From Amborella trichopoda (Eukaryota; Streptophyta; Magnoliopsida; Amborellales; Amborellaceae), in NCBI RefSeq assembly GCF_000471905.2, contig NW_006496564.1, forward strand, positions 604,230 through 668,229: a stretch of 64,000 nt of DNA. The letters run 5' to 3'. The notes below the pieces were generated by a model. That model was not told the origin of the DNA, did not search any database, and saw nothing but the letters and a program-made list of their open reading frames with translations. Positions 10,354 to 21,655 of this stretch are shown here, piece after piece. Numbering within the stretch: position 1 is the stretch's first letter; every line of letters starts with the position of its first letter. A program made the translations under genes and the position numbers.

Positions 10354-11835
10354 TGATTTGAAGAAATTTGGGTTCCATTTGATGGGTCAATAGCTCAGTA
10401 CAAAGTGAGCCTTAGTTGCTGGAAATTTCCTTGCAGTAGTGTGCAGTGACGTGTTCACGCATTTTGGGTCATAGCTCAAAATACGTGGGGAGTTTCAAAC
10501 ATATTAAAACATGCAATTAAAGTTGCATTCATAAACCTTTCCAATGGAAGTAATTTCAACTTTTTTGGATACCATTAGCTAGGTTAAAAGCTTTGCCCAA
10601 AGAGGGCCACATTTGCTGGAAATAGCAGCGACTGTGAATAATGTCATGCGTCAACATTTAGGGCCATATCTTTTTATCCACGCAAAATATTATCATGAAA
10701 AAAAATTAAACTTGGAGTATACACACATATCTTTCATTTGGGACTGATTTGGTCCTATTTTGACGCCATTTGGTCATCGAACATATAGATGCAAGAACAT
10801 TCATAGTTTTGGAAATTCACATTCTCAAGTTAATATACTTTTAAGGAACACTTAATATTTTCTAGCCAAGCTACACTTTGGGCTTGGACCTAATTTTTGA
10901 TAAGGAGTCTCATAGTGAACGATTTCATGAGTTTCCATAAATAAAAAGATCAAACATGTGGTAGACATAGTCGTGGTATTGAGAAGCACAAACTGAAACT
11001 TCAACGTCATGTTAACTCATTCATTCTTCACATTTTTCTTTATATCATCTAATCCATTTCAACATTTTTACAGCACTCATAGATGTATAAAGCTAAACCC
11101 ACTTACCTTGACTTCTCACGATATCACAAATCCCCACTCATGGCCTTCACGGGATTTCCTTGGCTTCACCAGACCAGAGGGCTGTCTTGAAAGGGGCAGC
11201 AGTGAACTTCAAGAGAGGGAAAAGTTGAGAAAAATGGGAGAGACTTGTGTTTCCCAAGGATTAAAAGGAGTGGGTGGCTAGAAAACACTTGGGCTGATGC
11301 AATCACTCATTGCTCGGACATGTATGGGGCGGCTCTGACATGTACAGAGGCTGTATGTTTGACTAAGACACTCCCGGCGTTGCACTATCATCCAACTGGT
11401 ACTGCTCCAGCCGACACTATTATCTTCTCTTCCAACTGGTGCTGCTCCAATGGCGCGTTACTCTCTTCTTATCCAACTGATGCTCTTGTCTTCTTATCCC
11501 ACTGCCACTGCTCCAATCGGCACTACTCTCTTCTTATCCCACCGGCACTGCTCCAATCGGCGCTACTCTCTTCTTCTCCCACTGGCGCTGCTCCAACCGA
11601 CGCTACTCTCTTCTTATCTCACAGGCACTGCTCCAACTGATGTTGCTCCACCCTGCGCTGCTCCTTAAACACGGGCGAAAATGCCTCAAATGGTAATACT
11701 CCATACGCCTTTCGCGCGTGGTAATACTCCATACGCCTTTCGCGCGTGGTGAAAATCCTTACGCCTTTTCACTCGACATTACATCTCTCTTCTCACGCGG
11801 TGATACTGGCTTGGGAGAAAATTGTGGCCCTTACA
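10354..11835 (-). repeat. Tekay-1 3' LTR
   Basis: On the minus strand it begins TGTAAGGGCCACAATTTTC, right after the polypurine tract, and ends ...CTTCAAATCA. Its mate is 15123-16370. It carries a 40-bp tandem repeat (11490-11667) and a duplicated TACGCCTTTCGCGCGTGG word (11706-11750). Confidence 0.85.
11490..11667 (+). repeat. 40-bp tandem repeat in the Tekay-1 LTR
   Basis: CTGCTCCAATCGGC-type words recur at 11508, 11548, 11588 and 11628, exactly 40 bp apart, each followed by CTACTCTCTTCTTATCCCAC. A more degenerate version is in the mate LTR at about 16130-16365. Apparent proteins here are artefacts of the repeat. Confidence 0.85.
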
Positions 11836-11856
11836 TCATCCCCCCCTTTAAAGGGA
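11836..11856 (-). other. Tekay-1 polypurine tract
   Basis: On the minus strand the run AAAGGGGGGGATGA directly precedes TGTAAGG, the start of the 3' LTR. This purine run primes plus-strand DNA synthesis in the family. Tekay-2 has the same layout at 31982. Confidence 0.8.
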
Positions 11857-11881
11857 TTTTGTCCTCAAAATCATATTAACA

Positions 11882-14800
11882 TTAACTAAAAAGGTGGAGG
11901 TAGTTCTCCCTAATCTCATCCACTTGTTCCCATGTCGATTCTTCCCCTGAATGATATTGCCATTGTACCCGGACTAGGGGAATTTCTTTATTGAGCAACA
12001 CTTGTACTCTTTTGTCTAAAATCCCAATTGGTTGCTCAACATAGGTTAAATCTTCTCTGAGCGAGATTGGTTTATACTCCAAGACATGAGACAACTCAAG
12101 TTGGTATTTCCTTAGTAGTGATATATGGAAGACAGTGTGGACGTTGGCCAGTTCAGGTGGCAGGGCAAGTCGGTAAGCCACGCTTCCAATTCTTTCCAGG
12201 ACTTTAAAAGGTCCAATGAATCATGAGCTCAATTTCCCTTTTTTACCAAATCTCGTAACACCCTTGGTTGGTGATACCTTCAAGAAGACTTGATCCCCTA
12301 CTTCAAACTCGAGGTCTCTTCGATGATTATCAGTGTAGCTCTTTTGCTGACTTTGGGCTATCTTGAGCCGATCTCTAATCAAGGCAATCTTCTCAAAAGT
12401 CATCTGAACCATTTTGAGTCCTAATAGTCTTCTTTCACCTACCTCGTCCCAACAGACGGGTGACCTACACTTTCTTCCATACAGGGCCTCATAAGGTGCC
12501 ATCTGAATACTGGATTAGAAGCTGTTGTTGTAGGAAAATTCTATCAGGGGTAGACGGTTTTCTCAGCTTCCCTTAAAGTATGTGACACACATCCTTAACA
12601 TGTCCTCCAATGTCTAGATGGTTCTCTCTGACTGTCCAACTGTTTGGTGGTGAAAGGCAGTGCTAAATGTAAGTCTGGTTCCCAATCCTGACAGCAGACT
12701 TGCCTAAACTCTAGAGGTGAATCTAGTGTCCCTGTCTGACACAATGCTGATGGGCACTCTGTGTAATCTCACAATTTCTCTGATGTACAATTAGGCTAGT
12801 TTATCCAGAGTATAGGTCGTGCGAACTGATAAGAAGTGAGCAGCCTTAGTTAATCGGTCCACCACAACCTAGATACTATCATACCCTGCACTTGATCTCA
12901 GTAATCCAGAAACAAAGTCCATCATGATGTGTTCCCATTTTCATTGTGGTATGGGTAGGGGCTGTAATAGTCCTGCAGGTCTCTGATGTTTTGCCTTCAC
13001 TTGCTGGCATGTCAAACACTTAGCGTCAAACTATGTCACATCTTCCTTCATGTTGTTCCACCAGAAGTTCTTTTTCAAATCTTGGTACATCTTTGTACTC
13101 CCTGGGAGTACTGTGTAACGGGAGTGGTGTGCTTCCTCTAGGAAAACCCTTTTTATCTTCTCATCAATAGGAACACACACTCGACCTCTAAACCTTAACA
13201 AGTCATCACTGCTCATAAAGAAATCTCCTTTTCCTTCCATTTTTATTTTTTCAAGGATTTTGTCAGCTGGAAATCTCCTTTTTGGGCCTCTCGGATTTGT
13301 TGAAGGAATCGGGGTTCCATTCTTAAACATGACAGCATTGCTTCCCCCTCACTACGGGGCTAAGATGGGTGCCACTTCACCACATCTTCTAACACCTTCA
13401 TTTCTCGAACCATCAAATGTGCCACAGAGACCACAACATTTAAACTTAAAGCATTGGCTACTACATTAGTCTTGCCTGGTTGGTAATCAATTGTACAGTC
13501 ATAATCATTCAATAAGTCCATCCATCTTCTTTGCTTCATGTTTAACTCTTTATGGGAAAACAGGTACTTGAGACTCTTATGGTCCGTGAACACCTTGAAC
13601 TGGGCCCCATAAAGGTAGTGCCTCCAGAGTTTTTACGTGAACACTACTGCCGCGAGCTCCAAGTTGTTAGTGGGATAGTTTTGTTCATGCGGCTTTAGCT
13701 GTCTGGAGGTGTAAGCTATACCTTGACCTCTCTGCATAAGTACACATCTGAGCCCTTTATGGGATGCATCGATATAAACCACAAAGTCTTCATTTCTTTC
13801 GAGCAAGGCTGATAATGGGGTTGTGACTAGTCTCGTTTTAAATTCCTAGAAACTCCTCTCACACTCCTTTGACCATACAAATTTTGCATTCTTTTGCGCC
13901 AACCAAGTTAGGGGGAGCGCTATCTTTGAGAATCCTTTTACAAAGCGCCTATAGTACCCTGTCAGTTCTAGGAAGCTACGAACATCAGTTACATTTGTTG
14001 GCCTTACCCCATTTAAGTACGGCTTTGATCTTAGAGGGATCAAATGTGATCCCATCCTTAGAAATAATGTGTCCAAGGAAGGCCACATGGGGAGCCAAAA
14101 CTCGCTCTTGCTCAACTTAGCATACAGTCTTTCCAACTTCGAAGTTTGCAAGACCATCCTTAGATGCTGTCCATGCAGTTCTTGATTATTCAAATATATC
14201 AAGCTATCATCGATTAAACACCACTACAAAATCATCTAGAAAGGGTTTGAACGCCCTATTCATCAAATCCATGAACACAGTGGGGGCATTCGTTAACCCG
14301 AATGGCATCACAAGAAACTCATAGTGACCGTATCGAGTTTTGAAAGCATTCTTTGGGATGTCTCCCTCCTTGACTCGCAATTGGTGATAACCCGATTTGA
14401 GGTCAATCTTTGAAAACACTGGGGTTCCCTGGAGTTGGTCAAAGAGATCATCAATCCTAAGCAGAGGGTACTTATTTTTCACCGTCATGTGGTTCAACTG
14501 CCTATAGTCGAAACATAATCTCAAGGACCCATCCTTTTTCTTCACAAATAGGACCGGTGCACCTCAGGGTGACACATTAGGTTGGATAAATCCCTTATCT
14601 AATAATTCCTGCAATTGCTCTTTTAACTCTTTCAATTCAGCTAGGACCATTCTATAAGGGGCTTTAGAAATGGGAGCGGTGCTAGGTACTACCTCTATCT
14701 CGAACTCAATTTCGATTTCTAGAGGCAAGGATGGCATTTCTTCGGGGAACACGTTAGGGTATTCTTTTACTATGAGTATCTCTTCTAACTGGGTCTAAAC

Positions 14801-15052
14801 ATCCCTATTCTCTACTACATATGCTAAATATCCTACACATCTCTTAGCCAAGAGGTGAGAGGCCTGGAGGGTAGAGATAAAGTACAAAGCAGAAGTGTGA
14901 CTAATGCCCTCAAGGTGTACTTCCGCTTGATCCTGACGTTTAAAGGTTACCATCTATTCATGGCACTCGACGGTGGCATGTTGTGTAAACAACCAATCCA
15001 TGCCTAGAAGTACATCAAAGTCTTGAATATCTAGGTGAATCAGGTCTACCAG
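11882..15052 (-). pseudogene. Tekay-1 pol remnant: protease, RT, RNase H, integrase, chromodomain
   Basis: From right to left on the minus strand: protease end with DFDVLLGMDW (about 15050-14990); RT with [29 protein letters not shown] and [13 protein letters not shown] (14752-14207); an RT/RNase H connection with YYRRFVKGFSKIALPL (about 13950); RNase H with [17 protein letters not shown] and [15 protein letters not shown] (13593-13440); integrase zinc region with HHSRYTVLPGSTKMYQDL (about 13170); integrase C-terminal part with APYEALYGRKCRSP (12502-12221); and a chromodomain with [12 protein letters not shown] and [14 protein letters not shown] (12040-11882). Chromodomains steer integration toward marked chromatin. 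The YVDD-like box of RT is not clear. The remnant is broken with roughly ten breaks. Confidence 0.85.
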
Positions 15053-15122
15053 TCAGACCCAAGCGCGGTAGGTCGTTCAGCAGGGGGCCAGCGTGCCCCA
15101 ACTTGACTCGACTCCTGTATGT

Positions 15123-16370
15123 TGATTTGAAGAAATTTGGGTGTCATTTGATGGGTCAATAACTCAGTACAAAGTGAGCCTTAATTGCTGGAAATTTCCC
15201 TGCAATAGTGCACAGTGACATGTTTGCGCTTTTCCGGTCATAGTTCCAAATCCATGGGGAGTTTCAAACATCTCAAAACATGCAACTTTAAGTACATTCA
15301 TAGACCTTTCCAATGGCAGTAATTTCAAGGTTTTGGATACCATTAGCTAGGTTAAAAGCATTGCCCAAAGAGGGCCACAGTTGCTGGGAATAGCAGCGAC
15401 TGTGAACAGTGTCATGCCTCAACATTTAGGGCCATATCTTTTTATCCATGCGAAATATTATCATAACAAAAAGCCAAACTTGGAGTATACACACGTCTTT
15501 CATTTGGGACCGATTTGGTCCTATTTGGATGCCATTTGGTCATCGAACATATGGATGTAAGAACATTCACAGTTCTGGAAATTCACATTATCAAGTTAAT
15601 ATACTTTTAAGGAACACTTAATATTTCCTACCCAAGCTACACTTTGGGCTTGGAACCTTATTCATGATAAGGAGTCTCACAGTGAGCTATTTCATGAGTT
15701 TCCATAAATAAAAAGATCAAACATGTGGTAGACACAGTCATGGCATTGAGAAGCACAAATTGAAACTTCAACCTCATGTTTACCCATTCATTCTTCACAT
15801 TTTCTTTTATATCATCTAATCCATTTCAAAATTTTTACAACACTCATGGATGCATAAAGTTAAACCCACTTACCTTAACTTCTCACAATATCACAAATCC
15901 TCATTCATGGCCTTCACTGGCTTTCCTTGGCTTCATTAGTGGGCTATCTTGAAAGGGGCAACAGGGAACTTCAAGAGAGAGGGAAAGAGACTTGTGTGGC
16001 CCAAGGCTTAAAAGGAGAGGGTGGTTGGACTGTGGCTGACGCAATCACTCATTGCTCTAACACATACGGGGTGGCTCTGACTTGTACAGAGGTTGTACAT
16101 TTGACTAAGACACTCCCGGCGCTGCACTCTCAAACATTCAACTGGCGCTGCAGCCGACGCTATTCTCTTCTCTTCCAACCAGTGCTGCTCCAGCCGGCAC
16201 GCTACTCTCTTCTTATCCAACTGGCATTACTCTCATCTTATCCCACTGGCGCTACTCTCTTCTTATCCAATCGGCACTACTCCAATCGGCACTACTCTCC
16301 TCTTATCCCACCGATGCTGCCCCAACCGGCGCTACTCTCTTCTTATCCCACCGGCGTTGCTGCCCTTACA
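15123..16370 (-). repeat. Tekay-1 5' LTR
   Basis: It matches 10354-11835 from TGATTTGAAGAAATTTGGG to CCCTTACA. Over the first 250 aligned bases I count about 28 differences. It is somewhat shorter than its mate, mainly in the repeat-rich part. Confidence 0.8.
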
Positions 16371-16949
16371 CTTATGGTGCATGCAAAGGGTGGAGGCCAC
16401 AGGGTCTCCTCCTCGATGTATCGAGCCTCTAGGCAGAAAGACTCGTGGTGGTGCAGGAATTTGGGGGGTAGCCTCGCTACGACCCACAGAAGCAATGACA
16501 ACTTGTTTGCCTTTTGCAGATAGGGAATGGGCAGCCTTCTAGCATACCTCGGCAATACGACCGATAAGTGACTTGCTGGTGGAAGGGTGCATGCTGTGTT
16601 TGGCAACAGAAGTGCTGCGAATGCAGGGTGCCTTGGTGGAGGTTCCACCAGAGTTAGGAGATGGGGCGTTAAGGACTTTTAGGTCCCTGCTCTCACTAAT
16701 TCAGATCAAGACCTGAGAGCTAGACCCGGGGTCTTTGCTCAAAAGAAGGGTTGGGAGCGAAGTAAGAGAAACTTGTTCCCTGGGGACACTCGCGAATGCG
16801 GGGATAAGAAAATCGTCGATCCGGATGAATCGGTTACAAAACCTAGAAACCATAAGTGATGTGTGAAAATAGAAAAATAGAAAGGAGAAACTAGCTAAAA
16901 AAGCATGATCAGACTAAGGGGTAGTAAGTCCCCAGTGGAGTCGCCAAGT
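16371..16949 (-). other. Tat-1 5' UTR with primer site and upstream reading frame
   Basis: The primer-site-like string TTGGCGACTCCACTGGGGAC (minus strand, about 16929-16948) lies two bases inside the 5' LTR, where the Tat primer site belongs. Further in (about 16370-16670) a frame on the minus strand carries TKAPCIRSTS, KSLIGRIAEV and GKQVVIAS. The same frame appears in Tat-2 (about 59180-59530) and Tat-P (about 61690-61990). It probably belongs to an extra ORF upstream of gag, or to a long gag N-terminus. Such upstream ORFs are known in some Tat elements (Ogre). Confidence 0.6.
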
Positions 16950-17639
16950 TGGTTAGGTACCTCAATCTCGCCCTTCGGATCTAAATGATCGAGCAGCACG
17001 CGTCTCGAGTTTCAGGGAGACTCGAGACTTTGAGATAGCTCTCTTGGGAACCTTGCTCCGGTGCAAGAGCAGGTTGACCAACCGATGAGAGAGGAATTTA
17101 AAGTGGGTTCGGGACTTATTCGGGTTGACCAGGCGGGGAGATCAACATAGTGACTGAACTGACAAGTAATTGTCCTAGTGTGGAGTAAAACGGGTGCAGT
17201 AACTAAGATCAGCTCAACAGAAATACTACTAGATGACAGTATCAATAACGACTAGCTAGACATGATGACTAGTCCGTCGTGGCAATAAAGCGGGCACAAT
17301 AACTCTGACTAGCACAACAACATTATGGTTAAACGACAAGACTACCATGGAAAGCTAATCTTTACCCTTCTTAATCAAACAAAAGAGTGAGAGAAAGAAA
17401 CGGAAAAAGCTCTGAAAGGGAGAGAAGAGAAGAAGAGAAAGGGAATAGAAAGAATGGGAGAAAGAAGGGAGAAGAAGAGCGTGATTGAGGTTAAAGGGAA
17501 AAGAAGAGGTAAAGGCAGACATAGGCGGCAATGGAAGAAGGAAGGGGAAAACTCAGGCGACGATGTCCTCCGCCGGCTGTGACATGAAGTGAGAAAAAGA
17601 GAAAGAGCACGGGTGGCAATGTGCTTTCACCAGTGTGAC

Positions 17640-18245
17640 CGAAGAGAGAGAAAGAAGGAAGCACAGGCAGCGATAGGGTAGCGTCGGCTCTGACAGAAGA
17701 AAAGGAATAGAGAAGCACAAGCGACGATAAGTTAGTGTCGTTTGTGACAGAAGAGAAGAAAGAGAGAAGCACAGGCGGCGATAGGTTAGGACCGTCTGTG
17801 ACGGAAGAGAAGAAAGAAAAAACATGCGGCGGTAGGTTAGTGTCGTCTATGACATAAGAGAAGAAAGAGAGGAGCATAGGCAGTGATGAGTTAGCACTGT
17901 CTGTGACAAAAGAGGAGGAAGAGAGAAGCACAGGCAGTGATGGATTAGCGTTGTCTGCGACAGAAGAGAAGAAAGAAGCACAGACAGTGGTAGGTTAGCA
18001 CCGTCTGTGATAGAAGAGAAGAAAGAGAGGAGCATAGGCGATAGTAGGTTAGCACCATCTGTGACAGAAGAGAAGAAAGAGAGGAGCATAGGGGGCGATG
18101 AGTCAGCGTCATCTGTGACAAAAGAGGATAAATAGAAAGAAGCACATGTGACAATGGGTTAGCGCTGTCTGTGACATAAGAGAAGAAAGAGAAAGGCACA
18201 GGCAGAGATGGGTTAATGCCGTATGTTACAGTACAGAAGAAATAT
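17640..18245 (-). repeat. 54-bp minisatellite in the Tat-1 LTR, about ten copies
   Basis: The word GTGACAGAAGAGAAGAAAGA recurs near 17744, 17798, 17849, 17903, 17957, 18007, 18061, 18115 and 18171, almost always 54 bp apart, with GGCGATAGGTTAGCACCGTC between copies. The same array in the opposite orientation has a 55-bp period in the Tat-P LTR (42540-43270). Open frames through it are repeat artefacts. Confidence 0.85.
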
Positions 18246-18309
18246 AAAGAACTTTGGCAGAGACCCCACCCCACTATTCGTGTTTCCTGAATATGAAGGC
18301 TTCACACGA

Positions 18310-18625
18310 GACGATAAACCTGTCATGCGTGAATGGAGAAAGAGAAGCAGGGAAAGAGGGACATGATAGACCAAAGGAGGAAGAGAGGGAAAGAGATAAA
18401 GATGGAAGCAGGAAATGAGAGTGGAAGAGAGAAAGAGAGATAGAGATGAGAAAAGAGGATAGAGAAAGAGGGATAGAGAAGAGAAGAAGAGAGATAAAGA
18501 GATGAGAGAGAAATGAGGAGAGAGAAAGAGGGATAAAGATGAGAAGAAGAGTGAAAAGAGGTGAGAGAGAAAAGAGGAGAGAAAAAGTTACCTTTTCTTC
18601 TCTCTCCTCTCTCTCTCTCCAAGAT
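18310..18625 (-). repeat. GA-rich low-complexity stretch
   Basis: AGAGAGAAAGAGGGATAGAGA-type sequence runs for about 300 bp just downstream of the LTR TATA box in transcription order. A CT-rich counterpart is at 42010-42450 in Tat-P. Confidence 0.8.
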
Positions 18626-18712
18626 GCACTTGCGAACTCAAGCAATAAACGAAATTTTATTGAATGAATGAAAATTGAACTGAAGGCCTTTTTACAATGA
18701 AGCTTTGCATGC

Positions 18713-18720
18713 TATATAAA
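18713..18720 (-). promoter_or_regulatory. TATA box of the Tat-1 LTR
   Basis: TTTATATAGC on the minus strand, preceded by GTTTGGGCCCAAT. Related TATA words lie at the same LTR position in the other Tat LTRs (22331, 41868, 45890, 60242). It is expected to drive the genomic RNA. Confidence 0.65.
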
Positions 18721-20035
18721 ATTGGGCCCAAACATGGGTGGACGCTCAAAAACTACCTAGAATTGAAGATAATTACAATTTAATTGAATTAAAAGAAATT
18801 CTAAAAATGGGTGCAAAAGGATTGTTTTGCCCTTGCCTAACAATGTGTGGAATTTTAGAACAGTCCTTGCTGCTGCCCGAGAATTTGTGTGATCTGCCAT
18901 GACTGATCTGGGGTTGTTTTGATGCCTGTTTGATCGAAAGATGATTATTTTCTTGTAGGGCTCAGCATGGCGATCGATTTGATGCCAACTACGAGCCATA
19001 AACCATGTTTTTAAACCATGATCATGAGACATGAATTTTGGATGAATCTTAAAAACATCAGATCGATAGTGCGCTCGTTCATTGATTCTTTTTTCTTTTG
19101 TTTCTTCGCTGAATCGCACTGAGCATGCCGTCATGATCACGTTGGAACAAACACAGCTCGATTTCGTGTTCAGATGAAGATCTTGTCATCTTGAGTTTTT
19201 GGCCAGAATCTTGAAATTCGGCAGCTAGAATTTACTGCGGCTTTGACTCCTCCGTGTGTGAAATACTACTGTTCATCATACATGAGGTTCAGACCAGAGA
19301 TAGCATCAGACCTTACCCACATATTACAATTGGTTCTGTGCCGATCACATATGTGAGTGTCGTGATTTGGTCGTCCAAGTGAGGCATGCTGTTGTTGAAT
19401 TTTCTATAACTTTCTTCACAGATCAGCAACTTCTCTCTAGTTTTTCTCCCTGCTCGGGCATTGTCACGGGACATACCACGTATTTAAAAGCTCGTTTTGA
19501 TGAGACGAACATGCTCACAAAATTTGAGCATGATCCGACTCAGATTGAGTCAGATATGGATCCCGAAAGTCACTGCCCATGACTGTGAAAACAGCCACCT
19601 TTAATGGTGTTTTGGTGCTGGGTAGCCACACGAAAATAGTGTGTGGCCTATCCCTTTTCGATATTTTAGCCATAACTTTATCCTGGAGTGCTCGATTAAG
19701 CCAAACTTGACTCATAGAGGTTTTTGACCGTGCTGGATCAAATGGCAGTGGTCTCATAACAATTTGATGTACAAAAATATAATTCTAGTTATGGGGTCCA
19801 TTTCAAGGTGCTAGAGGCTAATTTTTCCGAAATTTTTTCTTTGTGTTCACTGCCTTAGACATATCTGATCGCAATAAAACTTGGCGAGTGTTCTTTTAGA
19901 GTGCTGATGAAGATTTTGACCAATTCTGGGGCCATTTTGAGATTGTCGAAATTTCCACTATTTTGTGGGCTTTATTGACCTGTTTCCTCTTTATCCCGCA
20001 TTAGGGACCAAGGTGCTGAAAAATGTGTTCAAACA

Positions 20036-20299
20036 TCCACTCCTTCTACTTAATATACATGAGATGGCCTTTGAGGTTTGACTCAGGGCAAGATTACGCC
20101 CTTGAAGCCAATAGAGCAACACCTCTCTTCTTCAAACAAAATTATGCTTCCAAGGTCGACCTCGAGCTCCCTACTGTTAGGGCACCATACTTTACCAGAA
20201 TTGATTGACTTTGCTGCCAATCGATCAGGGTTCCATACCCAATTCCAATTTTGGGAGCGATTTTATTGGAGCTTGTGAATCAAACAGCGGAAAGGCATG
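20036..20299. other. Flank between Tat-1 5' LTR and the plus-strand gag piece, no gene recognised
   Basis: The sequence right of the LTR edge reads TCCACTCCTTCTACTTAATA and so on. It matches nothing else in the window that I could align. It may be the upstream part of the plus-strand gag piece. Confidence 0.4.
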
Positions 20300-21655
20300 A
20301 AAGTGTCGCTCATAGGAAAAAGTCAGAGTCTTCAATTTTAGAAGACTTACTAAATAAGAACCCATTTTACCCATTGCAAACTGTAGTGGAACCTGAAATG
20401 AGCAGTATTGTTCAGTTCTCAGTTGTTGAAGTTAGAGAAGAGGAACTTGACTCATTTGAATCGCGGCCCCAAGGCTGTCTCGAGCCACAACAAAAGGAGA
20501 TATGGCCCTAAGGCTATCACGCGCCCATCAGAATTGAGCCATGGCCCCAAGGCTGTCTCGTGACATGTTCTCCTGAATTACGGCCCCAAGGTCGTCAAGA
20601 GCTGAGTACTCGATCATCAAGGCAATCCCATATCTAGTCAGGCAAGTCTAAACCCTTATCGTTGAGATTGTCGGATCGCGGCATAAAGAGGACCAAGACT
20701 ACTTCTATCCCAGAATCACTCAACTCTGAAGAGCGAGCTGACGTGATGGTGGTCTGCCAAGATGGCGATGTTCCTGAATGTTTCAACAAAACCCTGAACC
20801 ACATACTAGACAGGCTTAAAGGGCTTGAAAGTACTGGACCAATCAGGGTATCTCCACACTAAGAAGAAAATTCACCTCTTGATCCCCAATTTGAGGAAGA
20901 AGAGCGAAGACCTCCACCTCCTCTTATGGCTCAAACTTCAAGGTCTCCAATTCCCCTGATCTTCCTTGATGGTCAACCCACTTAGCTTCCCAAGCTATTT
21001 TCCCAGCGGTTACCCAGGAAGACATTTAGAACATGATCAATTGAAGCATTAAGGGCTTACAAGTCGTAAAGGCCCAGGAAAATGCTCACTACAAGAAGCC
21101 TTACCCACCCTTCTTTGATCATGTTCCTTTTCCACCGGGTTATAAAAAAGGAAGAGTACCTGTCTTTGATGGCACCGTATCACTCCAACACCATGTGGTA
21201 CACTTCGTGTCAGCATGTCAAGAATCAGCTTTTGATCCCAGGCTACTTCTTCGACAGTTTGTGGAAACGCTAGCCTGGCCTGCCTTCAAATGGTATAAGC
21301 GCTTGCCTCCGAATTCTTTTCATTCCTAGGAAGACATGGAACATGTTCTATAAGTGCTTTTATAAAGTTGAACGAGAAGTTCAAGCTACAGCGCTTCTCA
21401 CTATGACCCAAGGAGTGAATGAACTAATAAACGAGTACATTTAGAGATGGAGAGATCTTGTAATGTATCAGAGTAACCCCATGCCTGAGATTGATGATAT
21501 ACAAACATGCATTAGAAGCATGAAGAAGGAAATCTCCCTTCTTTTCGAAACTTCTAATCCCACCACCTTCTCAGACATGATTTCGAAGGCAATGAAGAAT
21601 GAGAGTCTACTTAAGCACCATGGTGGAACTCAAGCTCAGACCTTAAGGGGAGGTC
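20300..21655 (+). pseudogene. Tat-type gag piece, plus strand
   Basis: On the plus strand the core reads PFPPGYKKGRVPVFDG, then HHVVHFVSACQESAFDPRLL, LRQFVETLAWPAFKWYKRLP and PPNSF (21117-21320). Later come CIRSMKKEISLLFETSNPTT and KNESLLKHHGG (21508-21630). These match the Tat gag core of Tat-1 and Tat-P, but the subfamily differs. A 13-residue repeat lies in the N-terminal part (20464-20600). It lies head-on between two minus-strand Tat elements, so it belongs to a further element cut up by later insertions. It is broken. Confidence 0.7.
20464..20605 (+). repeat. 39-bp in-frame repeat in gag, four copies
   Basis: GGCCCCAAGGCTGTCTCG-type words start at 20465, 20504, 20543 and 20582, exactly 39 bp apart. 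This would give a 13-residue repeat beginning PQGC in the gag N-terminal region. The other Tat gag copies here do not show it. Confidence 0.75.

Larger units (their letters stand above)
10354..16370 (-). mobile_element. Tekay-1: Ty3/gypsy chromovirus (Tekay/Del) with two LTRs
   Basis: Two direct LTRs share the left edge TGATTTGAAGAAATTTGG (10354 and 15123) and the right edge GCCCTTACA (ending at 11835 and 16370). Between them, on the minus strand, are protease, RT, RNase H, integrase and chromodomain segments. No gag is recognised. The LTRs differ by roughly one base in nine over the first 250 bp I lined up, which implies an old insertion. The flanking five bases (AACAG and CTTAT) do not match, and a ~65-bp piece of Tat gag sits just inside the right LTR (about 15055-15122), so recombination after insertion is likely. 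The element is broken with several breaks. Confidence 0.8.
1..20035 (-). mobile_element. Tat-1: Ty3/gypsy Tat-lineage LTR retrotransposon, 3' LTR outside window
   Basis: Read on the minus strand the order is 5' LTR (16950-20035), primer site, 5' UTR (16371-16949), gag, gag-protease linker, protease, an integrase remnant (4590-4850) and a long non-coding block (1-4570). The Tat assignment rests on the gag knuckle region, the DGGSTVN-type protease and close similarity to Tat-2 and Tat-P in this window. Tekay-1 (10354-16370) lies within it. RT and RNase H are not recognised in this copy. The element is broken, with well over ten breaks, and old. The 3' LTR should lie just left of position 1, because the block starting at position 1 matches the block that adjoins the 3' LTR in Tat-2 (47360 onward). 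Confidence 0.8.
16950..20035 (-). repeat. Tat-1 5' LTR, about 3.1 kb
   Basis: On the minus strand it starts TGTTTGAACACATTTTTCAG (20035) and ends ...TACCTAACCA (16950) next to the primer site. The plus-strand LTR of Tat-P (40563-44084) begins TGTTTGAACACATTCTTCAG and ends ...ACCTAACCA, which fixes both edges. Inside are a U3 with a TATA box (18713), a GA-rich stretch and a 54-bp minisatellite. Confidence 0.85.

Noticed and set aside
17491-18645. Minus-strand frames of 80-146 codons rich in S, L and F
   Set aside because: They are the mirror case in the Tat-1 LTR, caused by the 54-bp minisatellite and the GA-rich tract.
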